Below are positions 16,579 to 25,257 of a stretch of 45,219 nt of DNA, piece by piece. The position numbers were made by a program, and so were the translations under genes. The DNA is from Nitrospira sp. (GTDB lineage Bacteria; Nitrospirota; Nitrospiria; Nitrospirales; Nitrospiraceae), in the NCBI GenBank assembly GCA_016873395.1, contig VGXG01000019.1:1-45219 (forward strand), read 5' to 3'. Position 1 is the first letter of the stretch; every line of letters begins with the position of its first letter. The notes under the pieces were generated by a model. That model was not told where the DNA came from. It saw only the letters and a list, made by a program, of their open reading frames with translations, and did not search any database.

Positions 16579-17124
16579 TTACTTGTATCGCTTGTCGAAT
16601 TCCTTCACCACCAGGTCGGTCAGATCCACCGCCGGGCTGTGGTAAATGACGACTTTGAGCGTGGCCTCGTTGCCTTTGTCTATGACCGCCACATACCCTT
16701 CCCGCTGCGCCACGTCCGTCGCGACCAGTTTGACTTTAGTCAGGTACTCATCCCCCAGCTCTTTCTGTTTCTGTTGGATCTCCCGGTTGAAATCCTGGAG
16801 GCGGGCCTGATACGCCTCGAACTTTTTCCGGAACTGCTCCTGCTTCTCGCGCCGGACCGACTCGCTGAGCCCGGACTCCTGCTCCTTCAGCGCATTTTCC
16901 AGCCCCTTCATCTCTTCGTCGTCGGCCGAGATGATGCGCTGTCGGCTGTTCCGGAACTCCTTGATCGAGTCCAGCGCGCGCTTGCCGGCCTTCGTCCGCT
17001 CAAGCACGACCTGCTGATCCACAACCGCCACCTTGACGGCGTCCGCCGCCAGGCTTCCGGCAACCTGACACAACATCAACCCGAACGTCCAAACTGCGAC
17101 AAACCGTATGCCCCGCCGCATCAT
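16579..17124 (-). CDS. OmpH/Skp-family periplasmic chaperone
   Basis: A 181-residue Skp-like chaperone that would hold unfolded outer-membrane proteins in the periplasm for the Bam complex. Residues 1-27 are a signal peptide (RR charge, hydrophobic FVAVWTFGLMLCQVAGSL, cleavage near LAA-DA). The mature part starts VKVAVVDQQVVLERTKAGK, the Skp body strand with the V-D-Q start. It is followed by a long charged coiled coil (about residues 60-140, rich in E, K, Q and R) and VAVIDKGNEATLKVVIYHSP, then DLTDLVVKEFDKRYK. Paralogue of the gene at 17266. The pair lies between bamA and fabZ. Confidence 0.88.
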   Translation of the reverse strand: MMRRGIRFVAVWTFGLMLCQVAGSLAADAVKVAVVDQQVVLERTKAGKRALDSIKEFRNSRQRIISADDEEMKGLENALKEQESGLSESVRREKQEQFRKKFEAYQARLQDFNREIQQKQKELGDEYLTKVKLVATDVAQREGYVAVIDKGNEATLKVVIYHSPAVDLTDLVVKEFDKRYK

Positions 17125-17175
17125 CCGTTCTCCTTTCTCCTTACCAACGCAGCCGATGAATGGCCAGAGAAATAC

Positions 17176-17224
17176 GTTCTCGGTTTCCAGCGTTCAGTTC
17201 TCAGTTTACTGACAACTGATAACC
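17176..17224. repeat. Short iterated-word palindrome, TCAGTT class
   Basis: Words CGTTCAGTTCTCAGTTTA (about 17191-17208) face CTGACAACTGATAACC (17209-17224). It is a reduced version of the repeat at 16447-16511. Confidence 0.5.
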
Positions 17225-17265
17225 GGCCCCTGCTTCATTCTGCATTCATCGATCATCGTTTGCCC

Positions 17266-17838
17266 TCACGGCGTGCCCTTGTTGAACTCCTCGATGACCT
17301 TGGCGGTGATGTCCAGCGAGGCGTCGTTATAGACGGTCGGCCCGCCTTTGGACCTCTCGAGCACCATCTGCACGCCCTGTTGCTGCGCCACCTTCGCAAC
17401 CACTCGTTCAACTTTCTCGCGGAACCCTTCCATCACTTCCCGTTGCTTGTCCTGGACTTCCCGGCTCAACTCGTTGCTCTTCTGCTGGAATTCCATTACG
17501 CGGCGCTGAAGCTGCTGTTCCCGCTCCTTTTTTGCAGGGCCCGTCAGCACGCTGGCCTGCCTCATAATGTCCTCTTCCATGCGCTTGAGCTCTTTTTCCT
17601 CCAACTCGACCACCGCCTGGCGGTTCTTGATGAACGAGGTCAGCGACTCCTCCGCCTTCTTGCCCGCCGTGGTCTCCTTGAACACCCGCACCGGGTCCAG
17701 CACCCCGACCCTCACTCCCGGCTGACTGGCTGACATGGACGCACAGCCCCAGACCACAAGGGATACAAGCAGCGCCATCACCGAAAGCGGCCGGCCGCTG
17801 AACGTCCTCTCCCAACTCGACCTCGCTCGTGACATCAT
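17266..17838 (-). CDS. OmpH/Skp-family protein, probably a lipoprotein
   Basis: A 190-residue second Skp-like protein. With the start at ATG 17838 (GGGAGGAG about 10 nt upstream), it has a basic n-region, the hydrophobic stretch VMALLVSLVVWGC and a cysteine at a lipobox-like site (V-W-G-C). So it may be anchored as a lipoprotein, unlike its soluble paralogue. The mature part has VRVGVLDPVRVFKETTAGKK, a charged coiled coil (about residues 65-130), VAKVAQQQGVQMVLERSKGG and LDITAKVIEEFNKG. It starts 19 nt after the bamA stop. The lipoprotein call is weaker than the family call, because Trp at -2 is atypical. Confidence 0.82.
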   Translation of the reverse strand: MMSRARSSWERTFSGRPLSVMALLVSLVVWGCASMSASQPGVRVGVLDPVRVFKETTAGKKAEESLTSFIKNRQAVVELEEKELKRMEEDIMRQASVLTGPAKKEREQQLQRRVMEFQQKSNELSREVQDKQREVMEGFREKVERVVAKVAQQQGVQMVLERSKGGPTVYNDASLDITAKVIEEFNKGTP

Positions 17839-17857
17839 GTCTGACCTGGCTCCTCCC

Positions 17858-20137
17858 TTAGAACAACGACCCGACTGAAAACTCAAAGGCTCCCTTCCGC
17901 TCGCCTGTCTTGGGTTCCAGGTTCAGCCCGTAGGCGACGCGGAGGGGTCCGAAGGGCGAGATCCAGCGCCCTTCCAGCCCGGCAGCCTTGCGAAGGTCGC
18001 CCAGGACCAGTTTCTCATTGTCGTCGAATCCCCTGCCGTAGTCGAAAAAGATGACGGCGTTGAGCTTGGCTTCCGCGGAAACCGGGAAAATGAAGTCATA
18101 GTTGAAAATAAGCTCTTTCGAGGCGCCTAAGAGAGAGCCGCTGGGCGCCACGGGTCCGGCGCGACCGAAGACGAAGCCGCGCATCGTGTTGATGCCCCCG
18201 ACGAAGTACCGTTCCGTCAGCGGAATCGGTCTGCCCCCGATCCCTTCCACCGTGCCGAACCGGCCGCGGATGGAATGACGAAGATCGAAGGGCAACGACC
18301 AGAATTTGATCGTGTCGACGCTGACCTTGTAAAAGTTGTTGGTGCCGCCCAAGAACTTGGTCCCCCAATCCACGTTGAGGGAATTGCGCATGCCGCTCCG
18401 GGGGTCCAGGTAGAAATCCCGAGAGTCGCGGGACAACGAGCTGCGGAACCCAGTGGTGGTCTGCTTCCCGATCTGCTGCACGACAAACGCCGGCGCGTCG
18501 CTCTGGGGTTGCGAGAAATTGAGGGTCTCGGCCACAAGGGCGAAGCTCCCGGAGGCGTACTCGGAGAACCAGCGTCCCAGGGTCGCGCTGGCTCCGCTCT
18601 TGTCTTCCTGATACGTGGTGTAGTTCGTGATGGTTCGATAGATGTCGATCTGCCCGGACGTCAAGGAATCGTTCAGGTAGGGATCACGGAAGGTGATCAA
18701 TCCGATGGTGCGCCGTTGGCCGAGCTGGCCTCGGACCCGCACCATGTGTCCGCGTCCGTTCAAGTTGCCTTCCGTGATGTCTGCCACCGCCGTGAACTGG
18801 TCCAGGGTGCTGAACCCGCCGCCGATGCTGAACTGACCCGTGGGCTTTTCTTTGACTTTGACGTCCAGGTCTACCTTGTCGGGCTCCACCTGCCGGGGCA
18901 GGATCTCGACCGTCTCGAAGAAATTGAGGTTGTTCAGCCGCTGGAAGCTCCGCTTGATGGCGACCGTGTCGATGACGTCCTGCTCGTCCAGGCGGAGCTC
19001 GCGACGGATCACGTTGTCCCGGGTCTTGTCATTGCCGGTGATGTGGATCTCCCGGACCCTGATCAGATCCCCTTCCTTGATGTGGAAGAGGATCGCGGCG
19101 GTCTTGGCCTGGGAGTCCGGTACGACCGACGGGGTCACGTCCGTGAAGGCGTAGCCTTTCCCGCCGTAGAGCTCCGTCAAGCGGGTGATTTCATCGCGGA
19201 TCTTTGCGCGCTGGAAGGTCTCGCCGGGCGTGATCTTCGACCCGACCCGCAGCTCGGCCTCTTCAAAAACCGTGTTACCCCGGATCCCGACCTCGCCGAC
19301 CTTGTACGGCTCCCCCTCCACGATCGGGAACGTCACCGTAAACCATTGCTTATCCTCGCTCAGCTCGAGCGTCGGCGCCCCGACCTGGATGTTCAGGTAG
19401 CCTTTGTTGAGGTACACCTCCTTGATCCGCTCGATGTCGTTGTTCAGCTCCTCGCGCTTGAGGATGCCCGCATCGGTGAATTTCGAGAGCAGAAAGACCC
19501 ATTCTCTGGTAGCCATGACTTTGAGTAGCTCTTTCTTTCGGATGGCCTTCATCCCTTCGAAGATGACCGTTTTGACCTTGGCCCGGTCTCCCTCCTTGAT
19601 GAAAAACGTCAACCGCTTCCGCTCCTCCTCCAGAGTCTGAATGACCGGGATCACCTGCGCGTTATAGTAGCCGTCCTCTTGATAGGCCAGCCGGACCTTC
19701 TCGGCGCTTTCCTTGGCCTGCTGTTGATCGAGAAAGGATTGGCTGCGGATGGTGATCTTCTCCTGCAGCTTATCGTCGGTGAGGTTCTGGTTGCCGTCAA
19801 ACACGATCTCGGTGATGAACGGCTTTTCGCGTACCACAAACGTGACGGCGACCCCGGCCGGCATCCGCTCGGCTTCGATCTGCACGTCTTCGAAAAATCC
19901 CATTTCATAGATGAGCCGAATCTGGGTCCGAATCGTTTCGGCGCTGTAGGAATCGCCGACCTTCAGCGTGAGTCGGCCCCGAATGGCCGGCTCCTCGATG
20001 CGCTTGTTTCCGCGCAACTCGATGGACGCGACTTTGACGTTATCCTGGGCATGCGAACGGCCCGCGAAAAGAACGCACAGCCCGACGGCCACCACAGAAA
20101 CGAGACCAATCGCCAGTCGTCCCATCCGATTGGTCAC
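17858..20137 (-). CDS. bamA: Outer-membrane protein assembly factor BamA
   Basis: BamA (Omp85) inserts beta-barrel proteins into the outer membrane. The 759-residue precursor has a signal peptide (1-31, ending RSHAQ). Several POTRA domains follow over about residues 34-400, with the repeated pattern seen in IRGRLTLKVGDSYSAETIRT, ITIRSQSFLDQQQAKESAEK and GEVGIRGNTVFEEAELRVG. The C-terminal barrel ends in Phe (FEFSVGSLF). The lid-loop/VRGF region appears as GGINTMRGFVFGRAGP, with M in place of V. The start is GTG 20137, with AAAGG upstream. It heads the LPS transcription unit. Confidence 0.95.
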   Translation of the reverse strand: MTNRMGRLAIGLVSVVAVGLCVLFAGRSHAQDNVKVASIELRGNKRIEEPAIRGRLTLKVGDSYSAETIRTQIRLIYEMGFFEDVQIEAERMPAGVAVTFVVREKPFITEIVFDGNQNLTDDKLQEKITIRSQSFLDQQQAKESAEKVRLAYQEDGYYNAQVIPVIQTLEEERKRLTFFIKEGDRAKVKTVIFEGMKAIRKKELLKVMATREWVFLLSKFTDAGILKREELNNDIERIKEVYLNKGYLNIQVGAPTLELSEDKQWFTVTFPIVEGEPYKVGEVGIRGNTVFEEAELRVGSKITPGETFQRAKIRDEITRLTELYGGKGYAFTDVTPSVVPDSQAKTAAILFHIKEGDLIRVREIHITGNDKTRDNVIRRELRLDEQDVIDTVAIKRSFQRLNNLNFFETVEILPRQVEPDKVDLDVKVKEKPTGQFSIGGGFSTLDQFTAVADITEGNLNGRGHMVRVRGQLGQRRTIGLITFRDPYLNDSLTSGQIDIYRTITNYTTYQEDKSGASATLGRWFSEYASGSFALVAETLNFSQPQSDAPAFVVQQIGKQTTTGFRSSLSRDSRDFYLDPRSGMRNSLNVDWGTKFLGGTNNFYKVSVDTIKFWSLPFDLRHSIRGRFGTVEGIGGRPIPLTERYFVGGINTMRGFVFGRAGPVAPSGSLLGASKELIFNYDFIFPVSAEAKLNAVIFFDYGRGFDDNEKLVLGDLRKAAGLEGRWISPFGPLRVAYGLNLEPKTGERKGAFEFSVGSLF

Positions 20138-20259
20138 TGCGGCCTTTCTGCGCAGAGCAACCGACTACGGCATGCGGAAATCAACGTTGGAGATTGAACG
20201 TCCGTAAAAATAAGAGGGTACCGCTCGCTCACGCTTGCTTCTCTGGGGTCTGCATTCAT
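20134..20259 (-). CDS. Possible 41-residue leader peptide upstream of bamA
   Basis: This is a small open frame in the 225-nt leader between the predicted bamA promoter and the bamA start. It begins ATGAATGCAGACCC, has AGGTG 9 nt upstream, and its TGA stop overlaps the bamA GTG in a GTGA. That is the layout of a translationally coupled leader. The peptide (MNADPREASVSERYPLIF and on to CAERPQ) resembles nothing I recognise. It may be chance, since a 42-codon frame in GC-rich DNA is not rare. Confidence 0.25.
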   Translation of the reverse strand: MNADPREASVSERYPLIFTDVQSPTLISACRSRLLCAERPQ

Positions 20260-20370
20260 CGCGCTGGCACCTGCCTGAAAGTGGGCCTCGGCTCACGGAT
20301 CGCCAGGAGAAAACCATCCGCCGACTCTTTCGATCGGAGGCTGGAGCAAAGGTTTTGAAAAAGTTGAGAA

Positions 20371-20399
20371 ATTATAGGGGCAGGCAGAAGCAATGTAAA
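20371..20399 (-). promoter_or_regulatory. Sigma-70-like promoter for the bamA/LPS operon
   Basis: On the minus strand TTTACA (-35, 20394-20399) and TATAAT (-10, 20371-20376) are separated by 17 nt. That is close to the ideal sigma-70 form. The expected start site is near 20364, which leaves a leader of about 225 nt before bamA. The rest of 20138-20493 holds the galU promoter and the possible leader peptide; I see nothing else there. Confidence 0.7.
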
Positions 20400-20456
20400 G
20401 AGAATTTCTCCGTTCGCGCACGAAGGCAGCGCCGCATCCAGGCGCTTCGCACATTC

Positions 20457-20486
20457 TTGACATTGCGGCGATCGATCCCATAGTAT
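20457..20486 (+). promoter_or_regulatory. Sigma-70-like promoter for galU (leaderless)
   Basis: TTGACA (20457-20462) and TAGTAT (20481-20486) are separated by 18 nt. The galU ATG is at 20494, seven nt after the -10 box, so transcription should start at or next to the start codon. No Shine-Dalgarno precedes the ATG. Confidence 0.65.
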
Positions 20487-20493
20487 CCTGACC

Positions 20494-21363
20494 ATGTTGC
20501 CTGTCGCGGTTCGCAAAGCTGTGATCCCGGCGGCCGGCCTCGGCACCCGCTTCCTGCCCGCCACGAAAGCTTCCCCCAAGGAAATGCTGCCCCTGGTGGA
20601 CAAACCGCTGATCCAATACGCGGTGGAGGAAGCTGTCGCATCCGGCATCAAGGACATCATCATTGTCACTGGCCGAGGCAAACGGGCGATCGAGGACCAT
20701 TTCGACCGTTCGTTCGAGCTTGAAGAAAACTTAAAAGGCAATGGAAAATCAAAACTTTTACGGGACATCCGGCGGATTTCCGAAGTGGCGAACTTCTGCT
20801 ATGTCCGGCAATCCGAAGCCCGTGGGCTCGGGCACGCCGTCTTGTGCGCCCGACACCTGATCGGCGACGAACCCTTTGCCGTCCTGTTGAGCGACGAGGT
20901 CATCGACGGCCCTGTGCCGGCGCTGGCCCAGCTCATCCAGGTGTATGATCGGGGAAACGGTGCCGTGCTCGGCGTCAAGAAAGTAGAGCTGGCCGAGGTC
21001 AGCCACTACGGGATTATCGCCAGCAAGCGCCTGGCTGGAGGCCGCCACCGCGTGCTGGACCTGGTCGAAAAGCCGGCTCCCGCCGACGCCCCATCCAGGC
21101 TGGCGGTGATCGGTCGCTACGTACTTTCTCCGGACATTTTTCCAATCCTGGAACGGACGGCCCCTGGAAAAAACCACGAGATCCAGCTCACGGACGCCTT
21201 GCGCGAGCTTGCGCGCCAAGCCCCGATCTATGCCCAGGAAATCCAGGGGCAGCGTCACGATGCAGGGGACAAGCTGGGGTTTCTGATCGCCACCGTGGAC
21301 TTCGCGCTCAAGAATCCGGTCCTGGGTCCTCCATTCGCACGCTATCTCAAGCAACTGCGTTGA
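20494..21363 (+). CDS. galU: UTP--glucose-1-phosphate uridylyltransferase
   Basis: GalU makes UDP-glucose from UTP and glucose-1-phosphate, supplying sugar for the LPS core and other glycans. The 289-residue product opens [20 protein letters not shown], then [20 protein letters not shown], the nucleotidyltransferase signature with catalytic Arg and Lys. It has [32 protein letters not shown] (metal Asp), LDLVEKPAP and [15 protein letters not shown]. Length and motifs fit well. It is divergent from bamA and faces lon, which starts 71 nt later. The start is fixed by family alignment and lies directly after a promoter, which suggests a leaderless mRNA. Confidence 0.95.
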   Translation: MLPVAVRKAVIPAAGLGTRFLPATKASPKEMLPLVDKPLIQYAVEEAVASGIKDIIIVTGRGKRAIEDHFDRSFELEENLKGNGKSKLLRDIRRISEVANFCYVRQSEARGLGHAVLCARHLIGDEPFAVLLSDEVIDGPVPALAQLIQVYDRGNGAVLGVKKVELAEVSHYGIIASKRLAGGRHRVLDLVEKPAPADAPSRLAVIGRYVLSPDIFPILERTAPGKNHEIQLTDALRELARQAPIYAQEIQGQRHDAGDKLGFLIATVDFALKNPVLGPPFARYLKQLR

Positions 21364-21434
21364 GGCTGGGCTCCGCACGCGACGGCGTACGCGTCCGTCG
21401 AGCACAGGCCACCAGTCCGAAAGGACCTCGTCGC

Positions 21435-23912
21435 ATGACATCGGAACAGAACGAACCAGACGTGCAAAACCTGGAGACCCCCGACCAACTTCCCCTCCTG
21501 CCGGTGCGGGACATCGTGGTCTTTCCCTACATGGTGCTCCCGCTCTTCGTCGGACGGGAGATGTCGATCAAGGCCATCGAGGCGGCCCTGGCCGGCGACC
21601 GGATGATCTTTCTGGCCACCCAAAAGGCCCTGGACGTCGAGAACCCGAAGCCCGAAGACATCCACCAAGTCGGCACCATCGGGATCATCATGCGCATGCT
21701 CAAGCTCCCGGATGAGCGCATCAAGATCCTCGTGCAGGGGCTCGCGAAGGGCAAGGTGCAGGATTATATCCAGACTGAACCTTACTACTCGGTGCGCATC
21801 ACCAAGATGGCGGAAACAAAACCGGCGGCCTCGCTCGAGGCCGAAGCCGTGATGCGGACGGTCAAGGAGCAGATCGAGAAGATCGTCGGCCTGGGCAAGG
21901 TGCTGATGCCGGACGTGATGGTGGTGATCGAAAACCTGGAAGACCCGGGGCGGCTGGCCGACATGGTGGCCTCCAACCTCGGCCTCAAGGTGGAGGTCAC
22001 GCAGGCCGTGCTGGAGATAGAGGATCCCGTCGCACGGCTCCGGCGGGTCAGCGAGATCCTGTCCAAGGAAGTCGAAGTCCTGTCCATGCAGCAAAAGATC
22101 CAGGCCCAGGCCAAAGGCGAGATGGACAAGACGCAGCGCGAGTACTTCCTCCGCGAGCAGCTCAAGGCCATTCAGAAAGAGCTGGGCGAGCTGGATGAGC
22201 GGGCTGAAGAGGTCGCCGAGTTCCGCAAACGCATCAAAGACGCGAAGATGTCCGAAAAGGTGTTCAAGGAATGCGAGAAGCATCTCAAGCGACTGGAAAA
22301 GATGCACCCGGACACAGCCGAGTCGGCGACGGTCCGAACCTACCTGGAATGGATGGTGGAGCTGCCCTGGAGCAAGAAGTCCAAGGACAATTTGGACATC
22401 AAGGCCGCGGCCAAGGTGCTGGACGAGGACCACTATGACCTGGAAAAGGTCAAAGAGCGAATCCTTGAATACCTGGCCGTGCGGAAGCTCAAGGATAAGA
22501 TGAAGGGACCCATCCTTTGTTTCGTCGGCCCTCCCGGCGTCGGCAAGACCTCACTCGGCAAGTCCATTGCGCGGGCGCTGGGCCGGGAGTTCGTCCGCAT
22601 CAGCCTCGGGGGAGTGCGCGACGAAGCGGAGATCAGAGGCCACCGCCGCACCTACGTCGGCGCCCTGCCGGGACGCATCATCCAGGGCATCAAGCAGGCC
22701 GGTACGAGCAACCCCGTCTTCATGATGGATGAGGTGGACAAGGTGGGCATGGACTTCCGGGGAGACCCCTCCGCCGCCCTGCTGGAGGTGCTGGATCCGG
22801 AGCAGAACCACGCCTTCAGCGACCACTATCTTGGCGTGCCCTTCGACCTCAGCGAGGTCATGTTCATCACGACCGCCAACCTCATGGACCCGATCCTTTC
22901 GGCCCTCCGAGATCGGATGGAGATCATTGAAATCCCCGGCTACACGGAAGAGGAAAAACTGGGGATCGCCCAGAAGTACCTGATCCCGCGCCAGCTCAAG
23001 GAGCATGGGATCACCGAAGAGCACATCCAGATTGCCACGCCGGCCTTACACCAGATTGTGTCCCACTATACGCGGGAGGCGGGGGTCCGGAATCTTGAGC
23101 GCGAGATCGCCAACGTCATGCGGAAGGTCGCCAAGAAAGTCGCGGAGGGGAAGGTCCAGTGCTACACGATCACCCCAACCAACCTGAATAAGTACCTGGG
23201 CGTCACGAAGTTTCAGCCTGAGGCGGAGCAGGAAAAAGACGAGATCGGCGTGGGCACCGGTCTGGCCTGGACCGAGACCGGCGGCGACGTGCTCTACATC
23301 GAGGCCACCTCGATGAAGGGCAAGGGACAACTGACCCTCACGGGTCACTTGGGCGACGTGATGAAAGAATCAGCCCAGGCCGCGTTGAGCTATGTGCGAT
23401 CGAGAGAAACGCTCCTGGGCATCAACCCGGACATCTTCTCGAAGACCGACATCCACATCCACGTGCCAGCGGGCGCCATTCCCAAGGACGGCCCCTCGGC
23501 AGGCATCACGATGGCGACGGCGCTGGCGTCTCTCTTGTCCAATATTCCGGTCCGGCGCGATGTCGCCATGACGGGCGAGGTCACGCTCCGCGGGCGCGTC
23601 CTTCCCATCGGCGGGCTCAAGGAAAAAATCCTCGCCGCCAAGCGGGCGAAGCTGTCCACCGTGATCCTGCCGACGCGCAACGAAAAGGACCTGGAGGAAA
23701 TCCCCAAACACCTGCTGCGCGGCATCAAGTTCGTCTTTGCCGAGACGATGGATGATGTCATCAAGGCGGCCTTACGGCGGTCTTCTCCCCCGAAACAGGT
23801 ACGGGTGAACGGGAGGGCTCCCACAGATCGGCCCAGGGCGAGACGAAAATCGAGCCGGACCCTGCCCAGGAAGCGGGGAAGCCGATCTCGCCCTCTGGCG
23901 CCGGCTGTTTAA
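21435..23912 (+). CDS. lon: ATP-dependent protease Lon
   Basis: Lon (LonA, S16) unfolds and degrades damaged and regulatory proteins in the cytoplasm. With ATG 21435 (AAGGA upstream), the product has 825 residues. The N-terminal LAN domain begins [20 protein letters not shown] (about 17-36). The AAA+ domain has Walker [14 protein letters not shown] (about 365-377) and sensor/Walker [10 protein letters not shown]. The protease domain has catalytic Ser688 in [14 protein letters not shown] and Lys731 in [13 protein letters not shown]. The last 45 or so residues form a basic, Pro-rich tail ([20 protein letters not shown]) that is not part of the usual Lon core. The TAA stop coincides with the end of a MITE-like element. 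Confidence 0.96.
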   Translation: MTSEQNEPDVQNLETPDQLPLLPVRDIVVFPYMVLPLFVGREMSIKAIEAALAGDRMIFLATQKALDVENPKPEDIHQVGTIGIIMRMLKLPDERIKILVQGLAKGKVQDYIQTEPYYSVRITKMAETKPAASLEAEAVMRTVKEQIEKIVGLGKVLMPDVMVVIENLEDPGRLADMVASNLGLKVEVTQAVLEIEDPVARLRRVSEILSKEVEVLSMQQKIQAQAKGEMDKTQREYFLREQLKAIQKELGELDERAEEVAEFRKRIKDAKMSEKVFKECEKHLKRLEKMHPDTAESATVRTYLEWMVELPWSKKSKDNLDIKAAAKVLDEDHYDLEKVKERILEYLAVRKLKDKMKGPILCFVGPPGVGKTSLGKSIARALGREFVRISLGGVRDEAEIRGHRRTYVGALPGRIIQGIKQAGTSNPVFMMDEVDKVGMDFRGDPSAALLEVLDPEQNHAFSDHYLGVPFDLSEVMFITTANLMDPILSALRDRMEIIEIPGYTEEEKLGIAQKYLIPRQLKEHGITEEHIQIATPALHQIVSHYTREAGVRNLEREIANVMRKVAKKVAEGKVQCYTITPTNLNKYLGVTKFQPEAEQEKDEIGVGTGLAWTETGGDVLYIEATSMKGKGQLTLTGHLGDVMKESAQAALSYVRSRETLLGINPDIFSKTDIHIHVPAGAIPKDGPSAGITMATALASLLSNIPVRRDVAMTGEVTLRGRVLPIGGLKEKILAAKRAKLSTVILPTRNEKDLEEIPKHLLRGIKFVFAETMDDVIKAALRRSSPPKQVRVNGRAPTDRPRARRKSSRTLPRKRGSRSRPLAPAV

Positions 23913-24123
23913 CCCGCATTATTCATGAGCGCTTCTGCTGCAATCGTGGTTCCGCTGCTGCGACAAGCTTGGCCGCGGTTTCCAGCGGCCAAGCAGACGG
24001 GCTCGCCGTTCGGTCGGTCAACATACTGTTCAAGTATGTCTCCCTCCCTCGCGGCTCCACGCGCCCGTCTCGTCACGCGGCTCCGCGATTTCGCGACGAA
24101 CCGTCATGAATAATGCGGGTTAA
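23909..24123. mobile_element. MITE-like element, 215 bp, perfect 20-bp terminal inverted repeats
   Basis: The ends are exact inverted copies: TTAACCCGCATTATTCATGA at 23909-23928 and TCATGAATAATGCGGGTTAA at 24104-24123. The TTAA at each end could be part of the repeat or a target duplication. The inside has no coding frame but contains a strong hairpin (CTTGGCCGC facing GCGGCCAAG, about 23968-23995) and some weak continuation of the terminal symmetry. The lon stop lies in the left end, and one candidate thiL start (24113) lies in the right end. It looks non-autonomous. Confidence 0.75.
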
Positions 24124-25249
24124 GATGGCCCTTCGCGCTTCCGGCCCTTCATCACCCGTTGCCTCGACCCGTTGCATCGAGAGGAGCAACGGGTTCCCCG
24201 GAGCAACGGGTCCCCGGCTCAGGGCAGGCTCCTCAACCAAGCCTCTCAAGGAGTTTGCGCTCATCGCGGCCCTCAGCCGCCGGTTCGGTCGGACCGGCCG
24301 GTCGGTGCTCCGCGGCATCGGCGATGATGCCGCGATCGTTCGCCCATCGCCCGGATACCTGTTGTTGCTCACCACCGACCTCTTGGCCGAGGGCATCCAC
24401 TTCGACCTTGCCACCGCCACATTCGAGGACATCGGCTATAAGGCGGCTGCGGCCAACCTAAGCGACATCGCCGCCATGGGCGGGACCCCCCAACATCTGC
24501 TGGTCTCGCTGGCCATCCCGACCGGGTATGCCGCATCCGACATCCTACGCCTCTACCGAGGAGTGATGACGGCCTGCCGGCCTCACGGGGTTGAACTGAT
24601 CGGAGGGGATACCTCGGCATCTCAACGAGGCCTGTTCATCAGCATCACGCTGACGGGCCTCGTACCGCCCAAGGAGGTCCTGACAAGGGACGGAGCAAAG
24701 GTCGGCGACCTCCTCTACGTCACGGGCACCCTGGGAGACTCGCGGGCAGGCTTGCACTTACTCACAGCCAAAGGACAGGCACAGCCCTATGCACGTCATC
24801 TCATCGACCGACACCTGCACCCGACACCGAGGATCACGGCTGGGCGGCTGCTGGCCTCTCACGGCCTGGCCACGGCCGCGATCGACCTCTCGGACGGTTT
24901 GTCGGGAGACCTGGCTCATCTCTGCACGCTGAGCGGAGTCGGCGCAGAAATTCACTCCGATACCCTACCCCTCTCGCGCGCGTGCCGGGCCTATGCGATC
25001 GCCAGCCGGACCGACCCGATCCGCCTGGCCTTGGCCGGGGGGGAAGACTATGAACTCCTCTTTACGGTGCCGCCCCGAAGCCGCGCGCGACTGGAACGAT
25101 TGGGGGCCCGTCTGGGCTGCGCTGTTTCCTGCATCGGCACCATCCGACCAAAAGCCTTCGGGCTCCGCCTGCGGAATGAAAAGGGATCCTGGCGACGACT
25201 CGCGATCACCAGCTATCAACATTTTCAGGAGAGGCCGATCTCCTTGTAA
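24113..25249 (+). CDS. thiL: Thiamine-monophosphate kinase
   Basis: ThiL phosphorylates thiamine monophosphate to the active cofactor thiamine diphosphate. The family core begins at about residue 43 with KPLKEFALIAALSRRFGR. VLRGIGDDAAIV follows, then LLLTTDLLAEGIHFD (metal and nucleotide Asp residues), AAANLSDIAAMGGTPQHLLV and AIDLSDGLSGDLAHL. The C-terminus has LALAGGEDYELLFTV. The first 42 residues are foreign to the family. They come from the right end of the MITE-like element and an iterated-word palindrome. No ATG, GTG or TTG lies in frame closer to the core, so the start must be 24113 or 24125. The thiS, thiG and thiE genes are 11-14 kb away. Confidence 0.9.
   Translation: MRVKMALRASGPSSPVASTRCIERSNGFPGATGPRLRAGSSTKPLKEFALIAALSRRFGRTGRSVLRGIGDDAAIVRPSPGYLLLLTTDLLAEGIHFDLATATFEDIGYKAAAANLSDIAAMGGTPQHLLVSLAIPTGYAASDILRLYRGVMTACRPHGVELIGGDTSASQRGLFISITLTGLVPPKEVLTRDGAKVGDLLYVTGTLGDSRAGLHLLTAKGQAQPYARHLIDRHLHPTPRITAGRLLASHGLATAAIDLSDGLSGDLAHLCTLSGVGAEIHSDTLPLSRACRAYAIASRTDPIRLALAGGEDYELLFTVPPRSRARLERLGARLGCAVSCIGTIRPKAFGLRLRNEKGSWRRLAITSYQHFQERPISL
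24154..24211. repeat. Iterated-word palindrome in the thiL 5' coding region, CCCGTTGC class
   Basis: Left arm 24154-24175 reads ACCCGTTGCCTCGACCCGTT then GC. Right arm 24186-24211 reads GCAACGGGTTCCCCGGAGCA then ACGGGT. The spacer is about 10 nt. All of it is in frame within the extra N-terminus of ThiL. Confidence 0.65.
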
Positions 25250-25257
25250 CAGGACGC

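Noticed and set aside
20256-20768. 170-codon open frame on the minus strand upstream of bamA
   Set aside because: It is antisense to the galU 5' region and crosses both promoters; no family signal.
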